Part shown: positions 52,215 through 64,000 of the stretch, one piece after another
Position numbering within the stretch: position 1 is the first letter of the stretch
How the letters are laid out: each line of letters opens with the position of its first letter
Assembly: GCA_007844125.1 (NCBI GenBank)
Contig: CM017561.1
Location: 32,946,700-33,010,699 of the forward strand
Reading direction: 5' to 3'
Source: Sinonovacula constricta
Lineage: Eukaryota; Mollusca; Bivalvia; Cardiida; Solecurtidae
Length of the DNA: 64,000 nt
Notes under the pieces: model-generated
Database searches by the model: none
What the model saw: the letters and a program-made list of their open reading frames with translations, nothing else
What the model was told of the DNA's origin: nothing
Made by a program: the position numbers and the translations under genes

Positions 52215-55200
52215 TCATGGAAGACCCATCATGTCAAGCAGAAAGTTGATTTTCATATTCAACCATGTCGTCTGCTTTTTCCTGAGGCCTTGAACCCAGT
52301 CCTGTGGGAGCCTGGAGTAGCCTACCTTATACCCCAGCAGGGCACCAGCCACACATCCATGGCTGTTAGTGTCACCTCCCTCTGGTAACAGTGATAACAG
52401 GAAACTCCTGAAAATAAAAAAATAAAATAAAAATCCATTGAATTTTGAACCTTAGCCTGCAACAGTTGTTAAAATAATACACAAGTCTAAGTAATTCACA
52501 AACACTTTAAGAGTAGGAACAATTTATATTTCTAGAAACCAAGCAGCAAATAGTATTTGTTCCTAGAATAAACTTTACCTGCTGAGCTGGGTAAAAGTTG
52601 ACTTATGTCATAATTGTTATACTGGGAACATACAAATTTGTAAAACTGTACAAAAGTTGCTATCCTTACAACAGATATACATGAAACAAGCCTAAATTAT
52701 AAAAAGTTCAAGCAACTGAGCTATATTGATATGTCCCTTGAATCGAACCTTAGACATGCAAAACTGGTTATAGAGTCTCCAGGTGGTATATACTTACATT
52801 AATAAACCAAGGCTCTCCAAAGAAAACTTGACGTTCAACTGTTTTGTAATATGAAAGGTTGAAAAATATCATAATTTAATAGCAAATATGTCTTTCTGTT
52901 ACATATATCCCACTGCATTAATGAATGTTGAATCACTTCTAAGATTATGCCTCTGGAGTTGGTCAAACTCATGAATGCGCAAAAAACAAAAAGGAAAAAA
53001 GTATTGATGTTTCAAAGATCATTACACTTACTTGAAAGACTGTTGTGATCGAAGGGCCAGAAGACCAGCTGACATGGACTTCATGACATAGGACATGTTG
53101 TACTGCTCCCGCATTTTAACACTAGTTAACAGAAAGGATGAGATAAAAATAAAAAGTGTGTTTGTGTGGTGTTAGGGGACCATGGTGGGGGTAGGTGAGG
53201 TGTTGCTGAATACTTTCATTCACCTTCAATAACTAAACTGTGTGTAACAACATGAGTATTTTCAAAGGTCTAATTTGCCCTTTCTGTGACAAATAAATAG
53301 CAGAAAGTTATGCTCAATGCTATATACATTCAGGCATTTCTACAAAATCAGTAGTTTCAAAAAACTATTTTTTATTCATTTTTAAAGATAAATACTTCAA
53401 ACTTTCAAGGGACATTAGTTGTAAGCTAGTTGTAAGTTCTTGCCATAGAATGTAAATTTTCTTATAAAATGTGTTACATAATAACGTGTCATTATCTCAT
53501 ACTACCAATGACGACTTTGTATAATTTGTATTAAAAAGTTAGAAATGTACAATAATGAAGTTACAGAAATATGTAGTTATTAAACTATTTCATGTGGGTT
53601 AAGTGCTGATAAATAGTCTTAACAATTATTATTTATGATCTACATTAAGTTTTTCACAGTTTTTAGTGTCATATATTATGTATTTTTCTTGCAGCTTCTT
53701 GGTGATAATTTTTGTATGTGTGATAGAGTTCATGGCATGGTTCAAGGCACATTGGTGGACACACTACAAAGTGTAACAAAAATGCAACTTGAGCACTCAG
53801 TCACCGGAAGGGTTGAAGAATATTCTTTAAAAATGTATTAGTATGTTCAGCTTTGGTAATATATAAATACAACGGTCCCACATACGCAATGATTATACCA
53901 GCTCTTTATACCTGCGCAGATCTTTAAAGTTGACATATCGCTCAAACTCTTGTTGATGTTCTTTGTCCACCAGATGCTTGCTTGCTGCAACAGATGCTTT
54001 ATGAATGAGGTCATCCACAGTCTTGTAGCAATCCAGATCATGGCGTCCCTGTCAGTATTAGATTTTTTTAAATAAAACTTATTCTTGTTTTTTTTAAACT
54101 AAAAACTCCAGAAATTTAAGAGATATCCATAGAAGGGTAATTAAAAAAAACAAGAGGGCAATGATAGCCCTTAATCGCTCACCTGATGACACAGGCTTTT
54201 AGTAGGCTCAAATCTGGCATCAAGTAATAAAGAGTTATTTACTTTAGAAATCTTGGTGAAGATTGGACCATTAGTGTGGCCACTGGGTTGATAACATTTT
54301 CTAGAATTTTACCGAGTAACCTACTGAATCCACATGACTCACTTCAAAACATATGTAAGATTTCATACTGGCAAACATGCTGGCCAAGTTTGGTGAAGAT
54401 TGGGCCATAAATGTGGTCTCTTAAGTGTTTTCACATGGTTTTTCTAAAATGTGACCTACTTTTTGACCCCACGTGACCCAATAATATAATCATCCAAGAT
54501 TTGATGTAGACAAACAATCTGATCAAGTTTGGTAAAAATTAGGCTATGAATGTGGCCTCTAGTGTGTTCACAAGCTTTTGCTAAGACTTGACAGAGTGAC
54601 CTACTTTTTGACCCCGCGTGACCCAATAATGAACTCATCCAAGATGTTATGCAGACAAACATTCTGATCAAATTTGGCGAAGATTGGGCCATAAATGGGG
54701 CCTCTAGTGTGCTCACAAGCTTTCTCTAAAATTTACCCTAGTGACCTAATTTTTGAAACCACATGACCCAGTTATGAACTTGTCAAAGATTTCATGCAGA
54801 CAAACATTCTGACTAAGTTTTGATGAAGTTTGGCCTATAAATGTGGCCTCAAGTGTGTTCACAGGCTTTTTCTAAGATCTGACCTAGTGACCTACTTTTT
54901 GACCCCATGTGACCCAGTTATGAACTCGTCCAAGATTTCATGCAGACAAACATTCTGACCAAGTTTGATGAAGTTTGGTCTATAAATGTGGCCTCAAGTG
55001 TGCTCATAAGCTTTTCTAAGATTTGACCTAGTGATCTACTTTTTGACCCCACGTGACCCAGTTATGAACTCGTCCAAGATTTTATGCAGGCAAACATTCT
55101 GACCAAGTTTGGTGAAGATTGGGCTATAAATGTGGTCTCTAGTGTGTTCACAAGTTTTTTCAAAAATTTACCTAGTGACCTACTTTTTGACTTCACGTGA

Positions 55201-58200
55201 TCCAAAAATGAACTCATCCAAGATTTCATGTAGACAAACATTCCGACCAATTTTGATGAAGATTGGCCTATAAATATGGCCTCTTATGTGTTCACAAGCT
55301 TTTTCTAAGATTTGACCGAGTGACCTACTTTTTGACCCAACGTGACCCAGTTACAAACTCATCCAAGATTTCATACAGACAAACATTCTGACCAAGTTTG
55401 AAGATTGGGCTATAAATGTGGTCTCTAATGAGTTCAATTTTTTTCCCCCTAAAATTTGACCTAGTGACCTACTTTTTTGACCCCAGGTGACCCAATAATG
55501 AACTCATCCAAGATTTCATGAAGACAAAAATTCTGACCAAGTTTGATGAAGATTGGATAAAAAGTGTGGCCTCTAGTGTGTTCACAAGTTAAAATGTTGA
55601 CGGCGAACGACAAACGACTGACGAAGCGGTATCACAAAAGCTCCCCTTGAGCACTTTGTGCTCAGGTGAGCTAATAAAGGCCAGATATAAGTTTGTCAAT
55701 TACCCTTAAAATGTCATTTCAGAAAATGCAACCTAAATCCATGAACATACAAACATTCATGCAACATAAATCCCTTAAATGCACACATTTTAATTTGTGC
55801 AACCTAAAACCTAAATACACACAATATGTATGACATTAAGGCCTGAAACACAAAATGTGTGCCACCTTTACACATACAAAGAGTCACCTGAAGCATTGTG
55901 GAGATAAGCTGTGCCACCATTACACTGGCAGCCACACACAGAGGGTGGCCATGGGTGGTCCGACATATACGCAACATGTTGGCCTCAACCTCATCGGGCC
56001 GGTGGAAATAGGGAACACCTGATAATGGACAACATACTGAAGTGATAAATACAGCAATTAATGCAATAAATAATTCTTTTTCTTGGGGTTTCAAATAATC
56101 ATTCAAAATACAGAAAAGCTTAAAGTAAATTTGAATGGGGGTAGGGATATAGCTTAGACCATCTGAAGGTTTGCACTCATAGTCTGTTAATCAATAATTG
56201 ATTAGGCAATAGGCAAACAGTGTGGATTCACTTAACTCCATGGCTTCTGGTATGTAAATAAGGTTTTCCTAAGAACTTACATAGTGACCTACTTTTTAGA
56301 CCCATGTGACCCAATTTAGAACTCATTCAAGTTTTCATGCAAACATTCTAAGTTTGGTGAAGATTGGACTATAAATGTGGCATCTGTGGTGTTTCACAGG
56401 GATTTGATAGAGACCTTCTTTCTGACCCTACATACTAACGTATCCAGTTTCATGCAGACAAATGTTCTGTCTAGGTTTGGTGAAGATTGGAGCATTAATT
56501 TGGACTCTAGTTGTGGTTTTTCTAAAATTTGACCTAAATTTTGACCCCAAAAAATCCAATTACGTACACATCCAAAATTTCAAGCAGACAAACATTCTGA
56601 CCAAGTTTGGTTGATCAAAATTGCAGTTTCCATAGAGTTCACAAGCAAAATATTGTGACAGCAAGATGGATGATGCATGATTGATGAGGTATAATGGAAG
56701 AATGGGTATCAGAAAAGCTCACCTCAAGCACCTTGTCCAAGGTGCTCAGGTGAGCTAATAAAACTATACTTTCGTGGTTGATCACATTAAAAAACATATC
56801 CAAGAGTTACCAGAATTTTAACCATGGGACTTAAGTGCAGAATAAATGGCATTTCATTATGTTGTAGTGATATGGCCTTACACAACATCATTTTGAGAAA
56901 TTTACATGTAAACGCAATGCCGACCCCTTAGTCATGAGCTTTAGAAGGGAAGCCACTACTTCCAACTTTAAAGACTTTGGTTTGACCCAGCCGGGGTTTG
57001 AACTCATGACCTCCTGATCTGCAAGCCTACGCTCTACCACTTGAGCTATTGCGGCTGATCAATTTCAGCCTGAGCCAATATGTGCTAACAAACCAGGCTG
57101 AATAAAATCATTTCAGTAAGATGATGTCAGCAAAAAAGACCTGCGTCTTTCAGGGTTCTTACCTAGAATTGCTGCCCCCACCAAAGCCCCATTATCTGTG
57201 CCAAACTTGAGGGCTGGTATGCAGGGGTGAGAGCTCGGGAACCTTGTGGGCCATGATTGGCTATGCTGGTCTGAGATGCTGCTGTGATCACTAGAGATGC
57301 TGCTAGAATCATCGTCACTACGCAGGATGCCATTCTCTATACCATACACATGTACAGAGTGAGCTTCCAAAACTTGCCTGGAGGCAAGATGGGGATGGTG
57401 AAGGAAGTCTGGCATCTCTATCACCTGGGAAAGATATACATATTGATTGTCATATGTCCTAATACATTATTGTCCTTGATAGTAGGGATGAAATCAATAC
57501 AAGGCTAGCAGGTAAAGGTATCACACATTTCACCATTTTGACTGCATAGTGTTTGTGGAGAATGGATCAGATTAATGTTGTGACCCACATGTTTGACTGA
57601 CCACCATGTATGCCCCATGTAAACCACCTGTTTGACTGACCACCATGTATGCCCCATGTAAACCACCTATTTAACTGACCACCATGTATGCCCCATGTAA
57701 CCCACCTGTTTGACTGACCACTATGTATGCCCCATGTGACCCACATGTTTGACTGACCACCATGTATGCCCCATGTAATCCACCTGTTTAAATGACCACC
57801 ATGTATGCCCCATGTAACCCACCTGTTTGACTGACCACCATGTATGCCCTATGTGACCAACCTGTTTGACAGACCACCATGTATGCCCCATGTAACCCAC
57901 CTGTTTGACTGACCACCATATATGCCCCATGTAACCCACCTGTTTAAATGACCACCATGTATGCCCCATGTAACGCACCTGTTTGACTGACCACCATGTA
58001 TGCTCCATGTAAACCACCTGTTTAAATGACCACCATGTATGCCCCATATAACCCACCTGTTTAACTGACCACCCTCTATGCCCCATGTAACCCACCCGTT
58101 TGACTAATCACCATCTATGCCCCATGTGACCCACCTGTTTGACTGACCACCATGTATGCCCCATGTAACCCACCTGTTTAAATGACCACCATGTATGCCC

Positions 58201-58885
58201 CATGTGACCCACCTGTTTGACTGACCACCATGTATGCCCCATGTGACCTACCTGTTTGACTAACCACCATGTATGCCCCATGTGACCCACCTGTTATACT
58301 TACCACCAAGTATGCCCCATGTGACCTACCTGTTTAACAGACCACCATGTATGCCCCCCCCCCCATGTGACCTACCTGTTTGACTGACCACCATGTATGC
58401 CCCCATGTGACCCACCTGTTTGACTGATCACCATGTATGCCCCCATGTGACCCACCTGTTTGACTGATCACCATGTATGCCCCCATGTGATCCACATGTT
58501 TGGCAGACCACCATGTATGCCCCATGTAACCCACCTGTTTGACTGACCACCATGTATGCCCCCATGTGACCCACCTGTTTGACTGACCACCATGTATGCC
58601 CCCATGTGACCCACCTGTTTGACTGACCACCATGTATGCCCCATGTAACCCACCTGTTTAAATGACCACCATGTATGCCCCATGTGACCCACATGTTTGA
58701 CTTACCACCATGTATGCCCCATGTGACCCACCTGTTTGACTGAACACCATGTATGCCCCATGTGACCCACCTGTTTGACTGACCACCATATATGCCCCAT
58801 GTAACCCACCTGTTTGACTGATCACCATGTATCCCCCCCCCCCCCCCCAATGTGATCCACATGTTTGGCAGACCACCATGTATGC

Positions 58886-58918
<33 letters not shown>

Positions 58919-59113
58919 TATGTGACCCACATGTTTGACTCACCACCATGTATGGCCCATGTGACTCACCTGTTTGACCGTCTCACTGAGAATGACTCCA
59001 CACTTGTCACCCAGTTCTGTGTAGCCTTTCTGACACCAGGTGTGAAGTCTCTTAGCAAAGTCTAACTCGTCTATAACGCCACCCCAGCTGATCACACCTT
59101 CCAGCAGAAGCAC
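52215..59113 (-). CDS. ADP-ribosylglycohydrolase-family protein, 3' part
   Basis: Six exons read from high to low: 58970-59113, 57163-57424, 55888-56018, 53912-54048, 53032-53121, 52215-52407, adding 318 codons and a stop, all in phase. The first opens in phase 0, so further 5' exons lie beyond the right edge. Family features are KFGTDNGALVGAAILG, then CRTTHGHPLCVAASVMVAQL, and the C-terminal motif EGGDTNSHGCVAGALLGYKV followed by SRLPQDW. The last matches the DraG/ARH GGDTDTxxAxAGALLG metal-site region. Such enzymes remove ADP-ribose from proteins or small molecules. The second Asp of GGDTD is Asn here, so activity is uncertain. A Ser/Asp-rich insertion (RSDDDSSSISSDHSSISD) interrupts the fold. 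The residues that normally bind Mg in the N-terminal half are not visible. Confidence 0.82.
54150..55678 (+). repeat. ~145-bp-unit (pearl-like) repeat, ~9-10 units, with both ends
   Basis: 5' end AATGATAGCCCTTAATCGCT then CACCTGATGACACAGG; 3' end GAGCACTTTGTGCTCAGGTG then AGCTAATAAAGG. The landmark CCAAGAT(T)T recurs at about 54491, 54636, 54782, 54928, 55073, 55218, 55363 and 55508, giving a 145-146 bp period. It lies in an intron of the ADP-ribosylglycohydrolase gene. Confidence 0.9.
56270..56762 (+). repeat. ~145-bp-unit (pearl-like) repeat, degenerate copy
   Basis: About three decayed units ending TATCAGAAAAGCTCACCTCA and GGTGCTCAGGTGAGCTAATA. Same orientation as the array at 54150. Confidence 0.75.
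56905..57060 (-). mobile_element. tRNA-derived SINE (family A), copy 2
   Basis: Minus-strand head CAGCCGCAATAGCTCAAGTG then CGGGGTTTGAACTC in plus orientation; shares GGGAAGCCACTAC and the ATGCCG(A/T)CCCCTTAG tail with 10015-10284. Confidence 0.75.
57585..58979 (-). repeat. 39-bp minisatellite beginning at a splice donor
   Basis: About 36 units of 39 bp (some 40 with extra C). On the gene strand each unit reads GTCAAACAGGTGGGTCACAT then GGGGCATACATGGTGGTCA. The last nine exon bases GTCAAACAG and the donor GTGAGTCACATGG of exon 58970-59113 are the first unit. Because 39 is a multiple of 3, long frames (MGHTWWSVKQV) persist; they are artefacts. Poly-C runs of up to ~33 sit at 58833 and 58886. 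It lies in an intron of the ADP-ribosylglycohydrolase gene. Confidence 0.93.
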
Positions 59114-59299
59114 CTGAAATAGAGGTGGAAAGGCTGCAGAATCTCTGTGTCTGCTGGTTCATTGTCATGTTGCCAAAGTCAATAGCACCACAGAAAACTG
59201 CTAGAGTATGTGCAATAGCTGCAGTGCACATGGGTTAGAGTGCTTAAAAGCGAAAGCGTGCTATACTTGATACATATCCAGACAACTGATTCCAAAACT

Positions 59300-62200
59300 G
59301 CAATACTGGATTTAATACAATCTTGCCTATAATAATAATGTTGACAATACTGGATGTAATACAATTCTTCTAATAATAATGTTAACAATACTGGATATAA
59401 TACAATTCTGCCTATAATAATAATGTTAATGATACAATCCTGCTAATAATAATGTTGACAATACTGGATGTAATACAATCCTGCTAATAATAATAATGTT
59501 GACAATACAGGATGTAATACAATCCTGCTTATAAAAATGTTGACAATACTGGAAGTAATACAATCCTGCTAATAATAATAATGTTAACAATACTGGATGT
59601 AATACAATCCTGCCCATAATAATAATGTTGACAATACTGGATGTAATACAATCCTGCTCATAATAATAATGTTAACAATACTGGATGTAATACAATCCTG
59701 CTAATAATAATGCTGACAATACAGGATGTAATACAATCCTGCCCATAATAATAATGCTGACAATACAGGATGTAATACAATCCTGCCCATAATAATAATG
59801 TTGACAATACTGGATGTAATACAATCCTGCTCATAATAATAATGTTAACAATACTGGATGTAATACAATCCTGCTAATAATAATGCTGACAATACAGGAT
59901 GTAATACAATCCTGCCCATAATAATAATGCTGACAATACAGGATGTAATACAATCCTGCCCATAATAATGTTAACAATACTGAATGTAATACAATCCTGC
60001 CCATAATAATGTTAATGATACTGGATGTAATACAATCCTGCCCATAATAATAATGTTAACAATACTGGATGTAATACAATCCTGCCCATAATAATAATGT
60101 TAATGATACTGGATGTAATACAATCCTGCTAATAATAATAATGTTGACAATACTGAATGTAATACAATCCTGCCCATAATAATAATGTTAATGATACTGG
60201 ATGTAATACAATCCTGCTAATAATAATAATGTTAACAATACTGGATGTAATACAATCCTGCCCATAATAATAATGTTAACAATACTGGATGTAATACAAT
60301 CCTGCCCATAATAATAATGTTGACAATACTGGATGTAATACAATCCTGCCCATAATAATAATGTTGACAATACTGGATGTAATACAATCCTGCTAATAAT
60401 AATAATGTTAACAATACTGGATGTAATACAATCCTGCCCATAATAATGTTAACAATACTGGATGTAATACAATCCTGCTCATAATAATGTTAACAATACT
60501 GGATGTAATACAATCCTGCTAATAATAATGCTGACAATACTGGATGTAATACAATCCTGCTAATAATAATAATGTTAACAATACTAGATGTAATACAATC
60601 CTGCCCATAATAATCTTAACAATACTGGATGTAATACAATCCTGCTAATAATAATGTTAACAATACTGGAAGTAATACAATCCTGCCCATAATAATGTTA
60701 ACAATACTGGATGTAATACAATCCTGCTAATAATAATAATGTTAACAATACTGGATGTAATACAATCCTGCTAATAATAATGTTAACAATACTGGAAGTA
60801 ATACAATCCTGCCCATAATAATGTTAACAATACTAGATGTAATACAATCCTGCCCATAATAATGTTAACAATACTGGATGTAATACAATCCTGCTCATAA
60901 TAATGTTAACAATACTGGAAGTAATACAATCCTGCCCATAATAATGTTAACAATACTGGATGTAATACAAGCCTGCCCATAATAATGTTAACAATACTGG
61001 ATATAATACAATCCTGCTCATAATAATGTTAACAATACTGGAAGTAATACAATCCTGCCCATAATAATGTTAACAATACTGGATGTAATACAATCCTGCC
61101 CATAATAATGTTAACAATACTGGAAGTAATACAATCCTGCCCATAATAATGTTAACAATACTGGAAGTAATACAATCCTGCCCATAATAATGTTAACAAT
61201 ACTGGAAGTAATACAATCCTGCCCATAATAATGTTAACAATACTGGAAGTAATACAATCCTGCCCATAATAATGTTAACAATACTGGAAGTAATACAATC
61301 CTGCCCATAATAATGTTAACAATACTGGAAGTAATACAATCCTGCCCATAATAATGTTAACAATACTGGAAGTAATACAATCCTGCCCATAATAATGTTA
61401 ACAATACTGGATGTAATACAATCCTGCCCATAATAATGTTAACAATACTGGATGTAATACAATCCTGCCCATAATAATGTTAACAATACTGGATGTAATA
61501 CAATCCTGCCCATAATAATGTTAACAATACTGGAAGTAATACAATCCTGCCCATAATAATGTTAACAATACTGGATGTAATACAATCCTGCCCATAATAA
61601 TGTTAACAATACTGGATGTAATACAATCCTGCCCATAATAATGTTAACAATACTGGAAGTAATACAATCCTGTTCATATAAATAATGTTGACAATACTGG
61701 ATGTAATACAATCCTGCCCATAATAATGTTAACAATACTGGATGTAATACAATCCTGCCCATAATAATGTTGACAATACTGGAAGTAATACAATCCTGCC
61801 CATAATAATAATGTTAATGATACTGGATGTAATACAATCCTGCTAATAATAATAATGTTAACAATACTGGATGTAATACAATCCTGCCCATAATAATAAT
61901 GTTAACAATACTGGATGTAATACAATCCTGCCCATAATAATAATGTTGACAATACTGGATGTAATACAATCCTGCCCATAATAATAATGTTGACAATACT
62001 GGATGTAATACAATCCTGCTAATAATAATAATGTTAACAATACTGGATGTAATACAATCCTGCCCATAATAATGTTAACAATACTGGATGTAATACAATC
62101 CTGTTCATATAAATAATGTTGACAATACTGGATGTAATACAATCCTGCTCATAATAATGTTAACAATACTGGATGTAATACAATCCTGCTAATAATAATG

Positions 62201-64000
62201 CTGACAATACTGGATGTAATACAATCCTGCTAATAATAATAATGTTAACAATACTAGATGTAATACAATCCTGCCCATAATAATCTTAACAATACTGGAT
62301 GTAATACAATCCTGCTAATAATAATGTTAACAATACTGGAAGTAATACAATCCTGCCCATAATAATGTTAACAATACTGGATGTAATACAATCCTGCTAA
62401 TAATAATAATGTTAACAATACTGGATGTAATACAATCCTGCTAATAATAATAATGTTAACAATACTAGATGTAATACAATCCTGCCCATAATAATGTTAA
62501 CAATACTGGAAGTAATACAATCCTGCCCATAATAATGTTAACAATACTGGAAGTAATACAATCCTGCCCATAATAATGTTAACAATACTGGAAGTAATAC
62601 AATCCTGCCCATAATAATGTTAACAATACTGGAAGTAATACAATCCTGCCCATAATAATGTTAACAATACTGGATGTAATACAATCCTGCCCATAATAAT
62701 GTTAACAATACTGGAAGTAATACAATCCTGTTCATATAAATAATGTTGACAATACTGGATGTAATACAATCCTGCCCATAATAATGTTAACAATACTGGA
62801 TGTAATACAATCCTGTTCATATAAATAATGTTGACAATACTGGATGTAATACAATCCTGCCCATAATAATGTTAACAATACTGGATGTAATACAATCCTG
62901 CCCATAATAATGTTGACAATACTGGATGTAATACAATCCTGCCCATAATAATGTTGACAATACTGGATGTAATACAATCCTGCCAATAATAATGTTAACA
63001 ATACTGGAAGTAATACAATCCTGCCCATAATAATGTTAACAATACTGGAAGTAATACAATCCTGCCCATAATAATGTTAACAATACTGGAAGTAATACAA
63101 TCCTGCCCATAATAATGTTAACAATACTGGAAGTAATACAATCCTGCCCATAATAATGTTAACAATACTGGATGTAATACAATCCTGCTAATAATAATAA
63201 TGTTAACAATACTGGATGTAATACAATCCTGCCCATAATAATGTTAACAATACTGGATGTAATACAATCCTGCTCATAATAATGTTAACAATACTGGATG
63301 TAATACAATCCTGCTAATAATAATGCTGACAATACTGGATGTAATACAATCCTGCTAATAATAATAATGTTAACAATACTAGATGTAATACAATCCTGCC
63401 CATAATAATCTTAACAATACTGGATGTAATACAATCCTGCTAATAATAATGTTAACAATACTGGAAGTAATACAATCCTGCCCATAATAATGTTAACAAT
63501 ACTGGATGTAATACAATCCTGCTAATAATAATAATGTTAACAATACTGGATGTAATACAATCCTGCTATAATAATAATGTTAACAATACTAGATGTAATA
63601 CAATTCTGCCCATAATAATGTTAACAATACTGGAAGTAATACAATCCTGCCCATAATAATGTTAACAATACTGGAAGTAATACAATCCTGCCCATAATAA
63701 TGTTAACAATACTGGAAGTAATACAATCCTGCCCATAATAATGTTAACAATACTGGAAGTAATACAATCCTGCCCATAATAATGTTAACAATACTGGATG
63801 TAATACAATCCTGCCCATAATAATGTTAACAATACTGGAAGTAATACAATCCTGTTCATATAAATAATGTTGACAATACTGGATGTAATACAATCCTGCC
63901 CATAATAATGTTAACAATACTGGATGTAATACAATCCTGTTCATATAAATAATGTTGACAATACTGGATGTAATACAATCCTGCCCATAATAATGTTAAC
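59300..64000. repeat. 41/44-bp satellite array reaching the window edge
   Basis: Over 100 head-to-tail units of AATGTTAACAATACTGGATG then TAATACAATCCTGCCCATAAT (41 bp), with 44-bp variants holding an extra AAT. Most units carry GTTAAC. Variants (GGAAGT for GGATGT, CTGTTCATATAAA, CTGCTAATAAT) occur in recurring order. Identical blocks recur at offsets of about 1626 bp (60188 and 61814) and 1124 bp (62620 and 63744). All frames within it are repeat artefacts. It lies in an upstream intron of the ADP-ribosylglycohydrolase gene. Confidence 0.96.

Noticed and set aside
54456..55250. Frames such as MFVCITSWMSSLLGHAGSKS
   Set aside because: Antisense translation of the 145-bp repeat; the same type recurs at 9688 and 2602. 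The 145-bp period is not a multiple of 3, so no continuous protein is encoded.
57721..58949. Minus-strand frames of repeated MGHTWWSVKQV
   Set aside because: The 39-bp unit is a multiple of 3, so frames stay open by arithmetic. The sequence is intronic and lies between two well-supported exons.
59179..63944. Many minus-strand frames such as MGRIVLHPVLLTLLLLAG that look like hydrophobic proteins
   Set aside because: Translations of the 41/44-bp satellite; they repeat in several frames.

Overview
This is a eukaryotic, AT-rich, intron-rich window. It is most likely from a bivalve mollusc, an inference from three things: many small exons with GT/AG junctions, tRNA-derived SINEs, and arrays of a ~145-bp repeat with conserved ends that resembles the pearl-type elements of bivalves. 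The species cannot be fixed from sequence alone. All gene models were built by hand from splice signals and reading phase, and each model joins in frame.

Layout. (1) ~0.7-12.9 kb, minus strand: 5' part of a USP19-like ubiquitin hydrolase with two CS (p23-like) domains and the start of the USP catalytic domain. Its 3' half lies left of the window. (2) 13.0-22.6 kb, plus strand: CBLL1/Hakai, a RING E3 ligase, head to head with USP19. (3) 25.5-28.1 kb, minus strand: a small secreted protein with two EF-hands. (4) 31.6-35.6 kb, minus strand: a two-exon, ~1040-residue single-pass cadherin-repeat protein. (5) 38.0-48.0 kb, plus strand: a complete 11-exon ING3 gene (418 residues, PHD finger at the C-terminus). 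(6) 52.2-59.1 kb, minus strand: the last six exons of an ADP-ribosylglycohydrolase-family gene whose 5' part lies beyond the right edge. (7) 59.3-64.0 kb: an uninterrupted 41/44-bp satellite inside an intron of that last gene.

The genes do not form an operon. They share broad themes (ubiquitin editing, chromatin reading, ADP-ribose removal), but nothing in the sequence shows that they act together.

The accessory content is rich. It includes five copies of a TTAA-flanked ~440-bp MITE, at least four other terminal-inverted-repeat elements (one carrying a nested MITE), five or more tRNA-derived SINEs, two fused truncated 5S rRNA copies, and several microsatellites. The most unusual signal is that two unrelated genes carry intronic minisatellites whose repeat unit is the exon end plus the 5' splice site. 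These look like tandem amplification of splice donors.
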